Assembly: GCA_029862725.1 (NCBI GenBank)
Contig: JAOTWT010000144.1
Location: 1 to 7,229, forward strand
DNA: 7,229 bases
Reading direction: 5' to 3'
Source: Acidobacteriota bacterium
GTDB taxonomy: Bacteria > Acidobacteriota > Blastocatellia > Pyrinomonadales > Pyrinomonadaceae
Below, in pieces: positions 1 through 5,678 of this stretch; position 1 is the stretch's first letter; the number at the start of each line of letters is the position of its first letter. A model generated the notes under the pieces. The model saw only the letters and a program-made list of their open reading frames with translations. It was not told where the DNA came from and ran no database searches. The position numbers were made by a program, and so were the translations under genes.

Positions 1-1
1 G

Positions 2-187
2 GAAATCATCGAGATTGCGTCAAGTCCGGGAAAACCGCTTATTGAACAGGAGTTTGAAGTCAGGGAGTATGATATAATCGAGGTTTTCGGAGGCAGCCAG
101 AATCGTTTGGAATATCCTCCGGTACTTGAGGATACACGGGAAGACACCACAAGGATAGATGAACTTCCCGTCAGAATTATTAATTGA
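2..187 (+). CDS. 3' end of an unrecognised gene (C-terminal 61 residues)
   Basis: An open frame enters from the left edge and ends at the TGA at 185-187. Only the last 61 residues are visible and I do not recognise the family. The fragment is hydrophilic and acid-rich, with runs such as EQEFEVREYDIIEVFGG and a tail ending in RIDELPVRIIN. It shows no membrane segment and no cysteine motif. It is probably coding because it stays open from the edge with ordinary codon use, and the next gene on the same strand begins 43 bp after its stop. A competing start at 159 in another frame would overlap it by 29 bp, which argues against that longer start. The product cannot be assigned from this fragment. 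Confidence 0.6.
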   Translation, partial: EIIEIASSPGKPLIEQEFEVREYDIIEVFGGSQNRLEYPPVLEDTREDTTRIDELPVRIIN

Positions 188-230
188 CGTTTGTTGCCCT
201 CAGAGCATCGAACAGTTGAAAGAGGCAAGT

Positions 231-452
231 ATGGCAGAAGGGAAAACGAAATACAGCAGGCGCACAATGGCGCTGTTTTGGTGTGGCGTGGTGGCGCTTG
301 TAATCGGATCGCTTATATATTTTGAACAGATTCCGATGCTTTATGTGGTTGCAACTGTCGCGCTCGTTGTCCTGCTTCTAGTGGTTGGATTCTCGGATCT
401 CGAGAAAGTCGGCAGGGACTCTCTGGAGGGATTTGCAGCAAAAGAAGATTAG
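231..452 (+). CDS. Small two-helix membrane protein, unknown function
   Basis: This encodes 73 residues. A basic N-terminus (KTKYSRR) is followed by two hydrophobic segments at about residues 14-31 and 36-54, separated by a very short FEQIP turn. A charged tail follows (DLEKVGRDSLEGF). The layout predicts an inner-membrane hairpin with both ends on the same side, probably the cytoplasm given the N-terminal positive charge. I chose the ATG at 231 because AAAGAGG (219-225) lies 5 nt upstream. The in-frame ATG at 159 would add 24 residues, overlap the upstream gene and have a poorer site. No family is recognised. The protease gene starts 9 bp downstream, so the two are probably co-transcribed; a functional link is not shown. 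Confidence 0.7.
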   Translation: MAEGKTKYSRRTMALFWCGVVALVIGSLIYFEQIPMLYVVATVALVVLLLVVGFSDLEKVGRDSLEGFAAKED

Positions 453-461
453 AAGGGAGCC

Positions 462-1766
462 GTGATCCGAATAATCGTCTTCAATTTTTCGTTTTTACTG
501 GCGGGATTCGCATTGGCGGGTTCCGTTTTTCCGTATACACCTCAGTCTGTTAACGACTCGAGCGGAAAAGTGCTGAGATGGGACTCTAAGGAGATAGTCG
601 TTTCGATTTCAAATTCTGAAATGGATACGATTTCTTATGGGGTTTTCGAGGCAATCGTAAAAGAGAGTTTTGGAAAATGGGCAATCGAATCGGATCTCAG
701 AATTCGGTTCGAGCAGGTTTCGAAGACCAATGTCAGTACCAGAAAGTCGGGCGGCGACGGGGTCTCTCTGGTTACAGTTGCCCCGACTTCCGAAAATCTG
801 TTGCTTTTCGGTGAGCGGAAGACCAGCGTCTCGGCAATTACGCGGCTCTTTTTCGATGCCAGCGGACGCATCACGGAAGCTGATATCGTCCTCAACCCGA
901 CGGCCCGGTTTACGACCGACGGGAGTCCCGGCAGTTTTGATCTCGAAGCGACTCTGACGCACGAGGCGGGTCATTTTCTGGGGTTGGGACACTCGGGAAT
1001 TGTGGGAGCCACGATGCATCGTCACCAGGGCAAGAACGGGACTTTTGCGCTGCCCGCGATTTACTCGAGAACTTTGTCCAGCGACGACAGGGCGGGAATC
1101 AGGTTCCTTTACGGGTCTGGTACGAAACTGGGCGAAAGATTCGGGTCGCTAGAAGGACGACTTGTGGAAGCTCAACCTGCTGGGCTTGATCTGACGGGAG
1201 CACATGTCTGGATTGAATCGTCGGTAACCGGCGAGGTCATTGCAGGAATCGAAACCGATAAGATGGGTAGATTCTCGATTCCGTGGGTGCCTGTTGGCAC
1301 GTACCGGCTTATCGCAGCGGGTCGGAACGGCGCGTTTCTGTCTGCGCAGGAAAGGGATGTTGTTGTTGTTTCGCGGAAAATAAGCAGGGAAGAGATCCTC
1401 GTTGGCGCGAATCCTCGGTCGGAACGGATTCGCTCATACGGCTTTAATGGTCAAATTGCAAATATCGCGATACCGCTCGAAGCCGGTCATTCTTATTTGA
1501 TTTTTGTAAGCGGAAAAGATCTGGATCCGGAACGAATTAGATTTGAGTGTACCTCGCCCGCTATTTCTGTCGATAGCCTAACCTTGGCAAGGCATTATGC
1601 ACGCAACGGTCAGGACGTCCTGAGTTTTGAGGTCAATTTATCTCCCGGAACGGCTAATGGGGAATACTCATTCCGGGTTTACGAGGGGGAAAAGCTGATT
1701 TCGTACCTGCCCGGGGTCGTTACCGTTGGCGTTATCAAGAACCCTTGGTATAGCGCTTTGTTTTGA
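462..1766 (+). CDS. Secreted matrixin-like zinc metalloprotease with a carboxypeptidase-regulatory-like domain
   Basis: The 434-residue product is predicted to be an exported endopeptidase. Residues 1-19 look like a signal peptide (hydrophobic core ending in ALA, then GS). The catalytic domain spans about residues 25-218. Its zinc site is HEAGHFLGLGH, with H167, H171 and H177 as ligands and E168 as the general base. The Met-turn methionine is M185, 8 residues after the third histidine, which is the spacing seen in matrixins (MMP-like, metzincin clan). No N-terminal cysteine exists, so there is no cysteine-switch latency. A beta-sandwich module resembling carboxypeptidase regulatory domains follows at about 228-292 (GRFSIPWVPVGTYRL), then a C-terminal region of about 140 residues that I cannot assign. 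The GTG start has an AGAAGGGAG site just upstream that overlaps the previous stop. Substrates are unknown. Confidence 0.9.
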   Translation: MIRIIVFNFSFLLAGFALAGSVFPYTPQSVNDSSGKVLRWDSKEIVVSISNSEMDTISYGVFEAIVKESFGKWAIESDLRIRFEQVSKTNVSTRKSGGDGVSLVTVAPTSENLLLFGERKTSVSAITRLFFDASGRITEADIVLNPTARFTTDGSPGSFDLEATLTHEAGHFLGLGHSGIVGATMHRHQGKNGTFALPAIYSRTLSSDDRAGIRFLYGSGTKLGERFGSLEGRLVEAQPAGLDLTGAHVWIESSVTGEVIAGIETDKMGRFSIPWVPVGTYRLIAAGRNGAFLSAQERDVVVVSRKISREEILVGANPRSERIRSYGFNGQIANIAIPLEAGHSYLIFVSGKDLDPERIRFECTSPAISVDSLTLARHYARNGQDVLSFEVNLSPGTANGEYSFRVYEGEKLISYLPGVVTVGVIKNPWYSALF

Positions 1767-1802
1767 TCCGAAAACCATCTTTTTCGGGCGGAAATTTGAA
1801 AT

Positions 1803-1830
1803 TTGCAAACAAGCCTGATTCGTGTAGAAT
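1803..1830 (+). promoter_or_regulatory. Sigma-70-type promoter for the small RNA
   Basis: TTGCAA (1803-1808) and TAGAAT (1825-1830) are separated by 16 bp. Immediately upstream, 1791-1805 is an AT-rich tandem of GAAATTT that could act as an UP-like element. A start about 7 nt after the -10 falls at 1837, the first base of hairpin 1 of the RNA described next. That agreement is the main support. The assignment rests on sequence only. Confidence 0.55.
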
Positions 1831-1836
1831 GATTGC

Positions 1837-1925
1837 GTTCACCTCCCCGGTGAACAATTGGTCACGAGGGGTGAGGACTTGTGACCTGTGGGCGACGGAG
1901 TGGGAGACGTCGCCCTTATTATTTT
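1837..1925 (+). ncRNA. Candidate free-standing small RNA of three hairpins, unassigned family
   Basis: The segment folds into three consecutive perfect or near-perfect hairpins. Hairpin 1 pairs GTTCACC (1837-1843) with GGTGAAC (1849-1855) around the loop TCCCC. Hairpin 2 pairs GGTCACGAG (1860-1868) with CTTGTGACC (1878-1886), including one G-U pair, around the loop GGGTGAGGA. Hairpin 3 pairs GGGCGACG (1890-1897) with CGTCGCCC (1908-1915) around a purine-rich 10-nt loop, and a U-rich tail follows. A promoter lies directly upstream. The next gene is convergent, so this is not the leader of a downstream gene. Loop 1 and loop 2 are complementary, so a kissing interaction is possible. I do not recognise it as 6S, 4.5S, tmRNA, RNase P or a riboswitch class. 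It could be a trans-acting sRNA; the function is unknown. Confidence 0.6.
1890..1925 (+). terminator. Rho-independent terminator closing the small RNA
   Basis: An 8-bp GC-rich stem, GGGCGACG with CGTCGCCC, encloses a 10-nt loop and is followed directly by TTATTATTTT. The tail is U-rich but interrupted by A. It is oriented for + strand transcripts and would also stop any read-through from the protease gene. Confidence 0.6.
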
Positions 1926-2022
1926 AAAGACATACCTTGATTCCGAACCGGAAGCATCTGCAGGCAAATGGTTTAAGTAGTCAGGCGGAATGTTCGAGAC
2001 TAGAATTCCGGTCGCCGGAGAA

Positions 2023-2391
2023 TCAAATTTTGCGATCTTCAGCCAGGAAACAGCTTCTGCAAAGAACCGGCCGTCCCTGCGATGGATAAAAGGGCACCGT
2101 TGTCTCGGCGCGGCACGCGTCGCAGACTACCTTTACCTCGATTTTCAACGTTCCTTCCCTCGCCGCTCGCGACCCCTCCGCTATTCTCTCAGTTTTTGCC
2201 TTTTTGCATCCTCGACACCGCTTCGGAGCATGTTTGAGCCCTTTATCTCTAAAAAATTCCTGCTCGCCGATCGTCCAGACAAAATCGGTTTCGCAATCGA
2301 TACATTCGATCGTAAGGTCTGCAAATTCACCGGCCTCTGATAAGTTTTTATTAGTGGCCCCGGTCCGCTCATCATTTTCTTTGTCATCCAT
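2023..2391 (-). CDS. Small protein with two zinc ribbons (zinc-ribbon plus CxxC-x17-CxxC domain)
   Basis: The 122-residue soluble product has two four-cysteine sites. Site 1 (C30, C33, C59, C62) has 25 residues between its knuckles and contains DFVWTIGEQEFFRDKGL followed by APKRCRGCKKAK. This pattern is typical of the short bacterial 'probable zinc-ribbon' family. Site 2 (C90, C93, C111, C114) is a CxxC-x17-CxxC module with the VPFYPSQGRPVLCRSCF signature. The N-terminal 25 residues are charged and probably disordered. The role is unknown; nucleic-acid or protein binding is a common guess for such ribbons, not something seen here. I chose the ATG at 2391 because GAGG (2401-2404) sits 9 nt upstream. 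A TTG 7 codons earlier lacks such support. The gene is convergent with the small RNA and divergent from purD. Confidence 0.8.
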   Translation of the reverse strand: MDDKENDERTGATNKNLSEAGEFADLTIECIDCETDFVWTIGEQEFFRDKGLKHAPKRCRGCKKAKTERIAEGSRAAREGTLKIEVKVVCDACRAETTVPFYPSQGRPVLCRSCFLAEDRKI

Positions 2392-2442
2392 AGCGCAAAA
2401 CCTCAGAGGCAAACAAAAAGAGGTCCGAAGGGTCGATCTCGG

Positions 2443-2471
2443 TTAGGTTTGGTTGTAAAAAACGTTATAAT
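2443..2471 (+). promoter_or_regulatory. Possible distal promoter of the purD operon
   Basis: A consensus TATAAT (2466-2471) has a poor -35 match, TTAGGT (2443-2448), 17 bp upstream. Starting near 2478 it would give a leader of about 59 nt. The -10 is convincing and the -35 is not. Confidence 0.35.
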
Positions 2472-2490
2472 CATTGCTCATTACAGTCAA
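2464..2490 (-). promoter_or_regulatory. Possible promoter for the zinc-ribbon gene
   Basis: On the - strand TTGACT (2490-2485) precedes TATAAC (2469-2464) with a 15-bp spacer, shorter than ideal. Transcription would start near 2457, about 65 nt before the chosen ATG. The -10 overlaps a + strand TATAAT at 2466-2471, so the two directions may compete. Confidence 0.35.
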
Positions 2491-2491
2491 G

Positions 2492-2520
2492 TTGGTTTGT
2501 CTAAGCGATTCTGTTATAAA
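2492..2520 (+). promoter_or_regulatory. Possible proximal promoter of the purD operon
   Basis: TTGGTT (2492-2497) and TATAAA (2515-2520) are separated by 17 bp. A start near 2527 would leave only about 10 nt before the purD ATG at 2537, and would exclude the weak AAAGG (2518-2522) ribosome site from the message. It is either a promoter giving a nearly leaderless message or a chance match. Confidence 0.35.
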
Positions 2521-2536
2521 GGCTTATGGTCACATT

Positions 2537-3817
2537 ATGAAGATTCTAATTGTGGGTTCCGGCGGAAGGGAGCACGCGCTCGCGTGGAGTTTTAAGAAAC
2601 GCGACCCCGGTCGGCAGTTATTTTGCGCAAACGGGAACGCGGGAATCGCCGAGCTCGCGGAATGCGTAGATATATCACCTGAGAATATCGATGCGCTTTT
2701 GGAGTTTGCCCGAAGTGAAGCAATCGATTTGACATTCGTTGGGGGTGAGACCGCACTCTCGCTGGGAATCGTTGACCGGTTCGAGGCGGCTGGACTGTCG
2801 ATCATCGGACCGGGCGGAAACGCCGCACGACTTGAGTCGAGCAAGTCATTCGCTAAGAATTTCATGGCCCGGCATGAGATCCCGACAGCCGCATATTTTA
2901 ATGCCGCCGGCGAAGCAGAGGCGCTGGCCGAGCTCAATTCAGGACGTTTCGGGGCGGATTCCGATCCGGTGGTTATAAAAGCGGACGGACTGGCGGCGGG
3001 AAAAGGGGTCGTTGTGGCAGAAAACAGGTCCGCCGGAGCTGCCGCCGTGACGGCGATGTTTGCTGGTCAAATAGTTTCCAAAGAAGCGGTTAAGTCGGTG
3101 GTAATCGAGGAATGCCTGGTCGGGAAAGAAGTCTCCCTCCTGATGTTTTGCGACGGTAGAAATTTCGTTCTAATGCCGCCGACAAGGGACCACAAGAGAA
3201 TAGGAGAAGGAGATACCGGTGACAACACGGGAGGCATGGGAACGGTTACTGACCCCTCATTATTGCGTCCCGAGGAAACCAGCGAAATCGTAAAAAAGAT
3301 CGTCTTGCCAACCCTTGACGGTGCGCGGGAGGATGGGTTTCCCATTAAGGGAATCCTATTCCTCGGTCTCATGATGACCGAACAGGGTCCCAAGGTACTT
3401 GAATACAATGTGCGTTTTGGTGATCCGGAAACGCAGGCCATTCTCGTCAACCTTGAGACGGATTTGGTCGAGATCTGCTACGCGATACTAGAAGGGAGCC
3501 TTGATAAACAGCTTATAAGTTGGAAGGAAGGCAGCTCTGCATGTGTAATTCTCGCTGCCGAGAATTATCCAAAATCACCCCGCAAGGGCGATTCGATCAG
3601 CGGTCTCGCGGAGGCGGCGGTAGATGAAAATGTCTGGGTATTCCACAGCGGCACATCGTCTGGGAACGACGGAGAAATTTTGACTGCCGGCGGCAGGGTG
3701 CTTGGCGTCACGGCGACCGCCTCAAACTTGTCCAATGCGCTTCACAGAGCTTATAAAGCCGCCAATAAGATAAATTGGAAGGGAATGTACTTTCGCACCG
3801 ATATAGGCAAAACCTGA
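2537..3817 (+). CDS. purD: Phosphoribosylamine--glycine ligase (GAR synthetase)
   Basis: This cytoplasmic enzyme joins glycine to 5-phosphoribosylamine using ATP, giving glycinamide ribonucleotide in de novo purine synthesis. The 426 residues match the usual length of about 420-430. The N-domain opens with the phosphate-binding MKILIVGSGGREHALAW. The ATP-grasp domain has VVIKADGLAAGKGVVVA (145-161, K148), DHKR (218-221), GDNTGGMG (about 228-235), and EYNVRFGDPETQ (289-300) with E289 and N291 as the expected metal ligands. The C-terminal domain follows and looks complete. I chose the ATG at 2537 because family members begin with this motif; an upstream TTG at 2474 would add 21 atypical residues. 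The ribosome site is weak (AAAGG, 14 nt away). It is the first gene of a tight three-gene operon, with the transporter starting 1 bp after its stop. Confidence 0.97.
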   Translation: MKILIVGSGGREHALAWSFKKRDPGRQLFCANGNAGIAELAECVDISPENIDALLEFARSEAIDLTFVGGETALSLGIVDRFEAAGLSIIGPGGNAARLESSKSFAKNFMARHEIPTAAYFNAAGEAEALAELNSGRFGADSDPVVIKADGLAAGKGVVVAENRSAGAAAVTAMFAGQIVSKEAVKSVVIEECLVGKEVSLLMFCDGRNFVLMPPTRDHKRIGEGDTGDNTGGMGTVTDPSLLRPEETSEIVKKIVLPTLDGAREDGFPIKGILFLGLMMTEQGPKVLEYNVRFGDPETQAILVNLETDLVEICYAILEGSLDKQLISWKEGSSACVILAAENYPKSPRKGDSISGLAEAAVDENVWVFHSGTSSGNDGEILTAGGRVLGVTATASNLSNALHRAYKAANKINWKGMYFRTDIGKT

Positions 3818-3818
3818 G

Positions 3819-4523
3819 ATGCAAAGCGAACGCAGATTCAAATACTATGATCTGATAATGGCTGTATTCGTTACCGTCTTGCTGTGTTCCAACCTGATCG
3901 GCGTCCATAAAGTTACTCAATTCAGGCTCCCCATTTTTGGCGAATTCGTTTTCGGTGCGGGGGTGCTTTTCTTTCCTATCAGTTACTTGTTCGGAGATAT
4001 TCTGACGGAAGTTTATGGCTACGCGAGATCAAGGCGTGTAATCTGGGCAGGCTTCGGGGCAATGATATTTGCGTCTTTTATGTCATACATCGTAACAAGT
4101 CTTCCTTCTGCAGAGACAATGGATCAGACACGAGAGGCCGCGATCGAAATGATCTTTGGCCAGACTCCGAGGATAGTCCTGGCTTCGATCCTGGGTTTTT
4201 GGGCGGGAGAGTTCTCAAATTCATTTGTGCTTGCGAAAATGAAGATCCTTACCGCCGGCAAATGGCTCTGGACGAGAACTATCGGATCCACATTCGCCGG
4301 GGAAGCGGTCGATACGCTTATCTTCTACCCGATTGCGTTTGTCGGTATCTGGTCGACCGAACAGATCATAAGCGTTATGATCGGGAATTATTGCCTTAAA
4401 GTCCTTTGGGAAGTGCTGGCGACACCGTTTACATATCGTATTGTGGCCTTTCTGAAACGTGTTGAGAGCGTCGATTTCTACGATACCGACACCAACTTCA
4501 ATCCGTTTATTCTGGCATCTTGA
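3819..4523 (+). CDS. yhhQ: Queuosine precursor transporter, YhhQ family
   Basis: The 234-residue inner-membrane protein belongs to the VUT/YhhQ family, whose E. coli member imports preQ0 and preQ1 for queuosine modification of tRNA. About six hydrophobic segments are visible: 9-28, 43-60, 74-92, 115-133, 150-172 and 180-205. The family hallmark PISYLFGDILTEVYGY follows the second segment. FWAGEFSNSFVLAKMK and GSTFAGEAVDTLIFYP also match the conserved polar and acidic pattern within the helices. Length is normal for the family. The ATG lies one base after the purD TGA and has no strong ribosome site, so it is probably translated by coupling. I saw no preQ1 riboswitch before the operon and no queuosine biosynthesis gene nearby, so import rather than synthesis is the supported role. 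The exact substrate is inferred from the family. Confidence 0.92.
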   Translation: MQSERRFKYYDLIMAVFVTVLLCSNLIGVHKVTQFRLPIFGEFVFGAGVLFFPISYLFGDILTEVYGYARSRRVIWAGFGAMIFASFMSYIVTSLPSAETMDQTREAAIEMIFGQTPRIVLASILGFWAGEFSNSFVLAKMKILTAGKWLWTRTIGSTFAGEAVDTLIFYPIAFVGIWSTEQIISVMIGNYCLKVLWEVLATPFTYRIVAFLKRVESVDFYDTDTNFNPFILAS

Positions 4524-4526
4524 AAA

Positions 4527-5492
4527 ATGGGTAACAGCAGATACAAAGATATTAAGCCGACCGAATTCGACGATGTTTCGACCTATGAGCTCGCCACACG
4601 ACCGAGTAAAGTTGACGTCGATTCCTTTTCCCACCCCCTACCGGCCGGCTCCGATTTCGAATCGTTCCTCGATTCTTTGCCTGACATTCTCGCCGTTAAG
4701 AGTCTTCGGGCGCTTGCCACAAGAATCGTACGCGCCAAAGAAAGGGGGAAGCCGATTATATGGGGCATCGGCGGACACGTTATAAAAACCGGGTTGGCTC
4801 CGGTCCTGATCGATTTGATGCGCCACGGCTATTTGACCGCGGTCGCTTGTAACGGTTCGGTCCTGGTTCACGACGCGGAGATCGCGATGGCCGGTTTTAC
4901 AAGTGAGGATGTTGACGCGACTCTCGGGGAAGGCGGCTTTGGTGCGGCACGTGAAACGGGAGAATTGATCAACGAATCGGCCCGCAGTTCGGTCAGGCTG
5001 AACATCGGACTCGGCGAGGCATATTCCAACGCTCTCGTAGAGAAGTCACCGGCTTATTCTGAATTTTCATTGCTTTGTGCCTTGCACGAAAAATCCGTAC
5101 CGCTAAGCGTGCATCTCACGATCGGTGCGGACATTGGACACTTCCATCCGTCATCGGACGGCGCGGCACTCGGTGCCGGGTCGCATTACGATTTCAAGCT
5201 CGTTACTTCGATCGTCAGGGAGATGGACGGCGGGGGAGTCTATCTCAATTGCGGTTCAGCCGTGACGCTTCCCGAAGTATTTTTGAAGGCAATTACCGTG
5301 AACAGGAATCTCGGCTACAAACTAACAGATCTGACGACTGCGAATTTTGATTTCCTACAGCACTACCGCCCGCTGACAAATGTCGTAAAACGCCCCAACG
5401 CCGGAGGCGCTGGTAGAGGTTTCGCGATCACTGGCCACCACGAGATCATGATCCCTTTGCTCGCCGCCGCCATAAAATCATCTTCCGTGTAA
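4527..5492 (+). CDS. Deoxyhypusine-synthase-like protein lacking the expected catalytic lysine
   Basis: The 321-residue soluble protein follows the layout of deoxyhypusine synthases and bacterial DHS-like proteins by eye. It has a Rossmann-type segment IIWGIGGHVIKTGLAPVLIDLM (77-98), then NGSVLVHDAE (109-118), which sits where DHS has its TTAGG..ED region. GADIGHFHP (200-208) and GAGSHYDF (216-223) come next, then NCGSAVTLPEVFLKA (241-255), then a closing HEIMIPLLAAAI. In true DHS the lysine forming the enzyme intermediate lies in a GGGVVKHH stretch. Here the matching stretch reads GSAVTLPE, so deoxyhypusine synthesis is unlikely. The actual reaction is unknown; NAD use is plausible from the fold only. 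It starts 3 bp after the transporter stop and is the last gene of the operon. Family call moderate, function open. Confidence 0.65.
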   Translation: MGNSRYKDIKPTEFDDVSTYELATRPSKVDVDSFSHPLPAGSDFESFLDSLPDILAVKSLRALATRIVRAKERGKPIIWGIGGHVIKTGLAPVLIDLMRHGYLTAVACNGSVLVHDAEIAMAGFTSEDVDATLGEGGFGAARETGELINESARSSVRLNIGLGEAYSNALVEKSPAYSEFSLLCALHEKSVPLSVHLTIGADIGHFHPSSDGAALGAGSHYDFKLVTSIVREMDGGGVYLNCGSAVTLPEVFLKAITVNRNLGYKLTDLTTANFDFLQHYRPLTNVVKRPNAGGAGRGFAITGHHEIMIPLLAAAIKSSSV

Positions 5493-5541
5493 CCATGATC
5501 CCGCGTCGCTCCACTTTTCTATTCTAGTTGTTATTTAGCCG

Positions 5542-5570
5542 TTGACACGTCAAGGCATCTGCTCTATATT
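5542..5570 (+). promoter_or_regulatory. Strong sigma-70-type promoter of the TonB-dependent receptor
   Basis: A perfect TTGACA (5542-5547) and TATATT (5565-5570) are separated by the ideal 17 bp. The start would fall near 5577, giving a leader of about 98 nt before the receptor ATG at 5675. This is the best promoter match in the window and marks the receptor as a separate transcription unit from the purD operon. Confidence 0.75.
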
Positions 5571-5579
5571 CTGTCTATT

Positions 5580-5598
5580 GAAAGTGGATTTCATTTTC
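5580..5598 (+). other. Small hairpin at the 5' end of the receptor leader
   Basis: GAAAGTG (5580-5586) can pair with CATTTTC (5592-5598), including one G-U, around a 5-nt loop. It lies 3 nt after the predicted transcript start, where a stem can protect an mRNA end. It is A/U-rich and may be chance. No known riboswitch core was recognised in this leader. Confidence 0.3.
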
Positions 5599-5639
5599 AG
5601 TAACTTCAGCACAACATGTAACCGGAGAGGTGTTTGGTT

Positions 5640-5678
5640 TTGATTGTTAATTCCAATCGGAAAATTTTTACATTATGA
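5640..5678 (+). CDS. Possible 12-codon leader ORF coupled to the receptor start
   Basis: The best Shine-Dalgarno sequence in the leader, GGAGAGG (5624-5630), is about 44 nt before the receptor ATG, too far to serve it. It stands 9 nt before a TTG at 5640. That frame encodes a 12-residue peptide ending IVNSNRKIFTL and stops at TGA 5676-5678, which overlaps the receptor ATG as ATGA. This is the classic geometry for translational coupling. The receptor ATG itself has only a weak GGA about 13 nt upstream. The alternative is that the GGAGAGG is accidental and the receptor is translated independently. No conservation evidence is available. Confidence 0.3.
   Translation: MIVNSNRKIFTL

Noticed and set aside
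73..78. TATAAT inside the first partial gene as a promoter
   Set aside because: No acceptable -35 at 15-19 bp; the nearest TTGAAG is 13 bp away. It lies within coding sequence.
159..230. Earlier ATG for the small membrane protein, with AAGG just before it
   Set aside because: It would overlap the upstream gene by 29 bp and add residues unlike the rest. The ATG at 231 has a better placed AAAGAGG.
609..1025. Long - strand open frame inside the protease gene
   Set aside because: It is antisense to a gene with a signal peptide and an intact zinc site. Its translation shows no motif and has low-complexity Arg/Ser-rich character typical of a shadow frame.
1768..1787. Hairpin CCGAAAA/TTTTCGG just after the protease stop as a terminator
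   Set aside because: The stem is real (7 bp) but A/T-rich, and no U-tract follows on either strand. The small-RNA terminator further downstream is a better stop.
2007..2019. TCCGG/CCGGA hairpin just beyond the zinc-ribbon stop as a - strand terminator
   Set aside because: The stem is only 5 bp and the sequence after it on the - strand has no run of T.
1990..2446. + strand open frames opposite the zinc-ribbon gene
   Set aside because: Their translations lack motifs. The - strand frame has eight cysteines in two recognisable zinc-ribbon patterns.
2474..2536. TTG-initiated 21-residue N-terminal extension of PurD
   Set aside because: PurD proteins begin directly with the MKILIVGSGGREHA motif, and the extension overlaps promoter-like elements.
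5577..5674. Riboswitch (cobalamin, preQ1 or similar) in the receptor leader
   Set aside because: None of the conserved core sequences I know is present, and the leader of about 98 nt is too short for a cobalamin aptamer.
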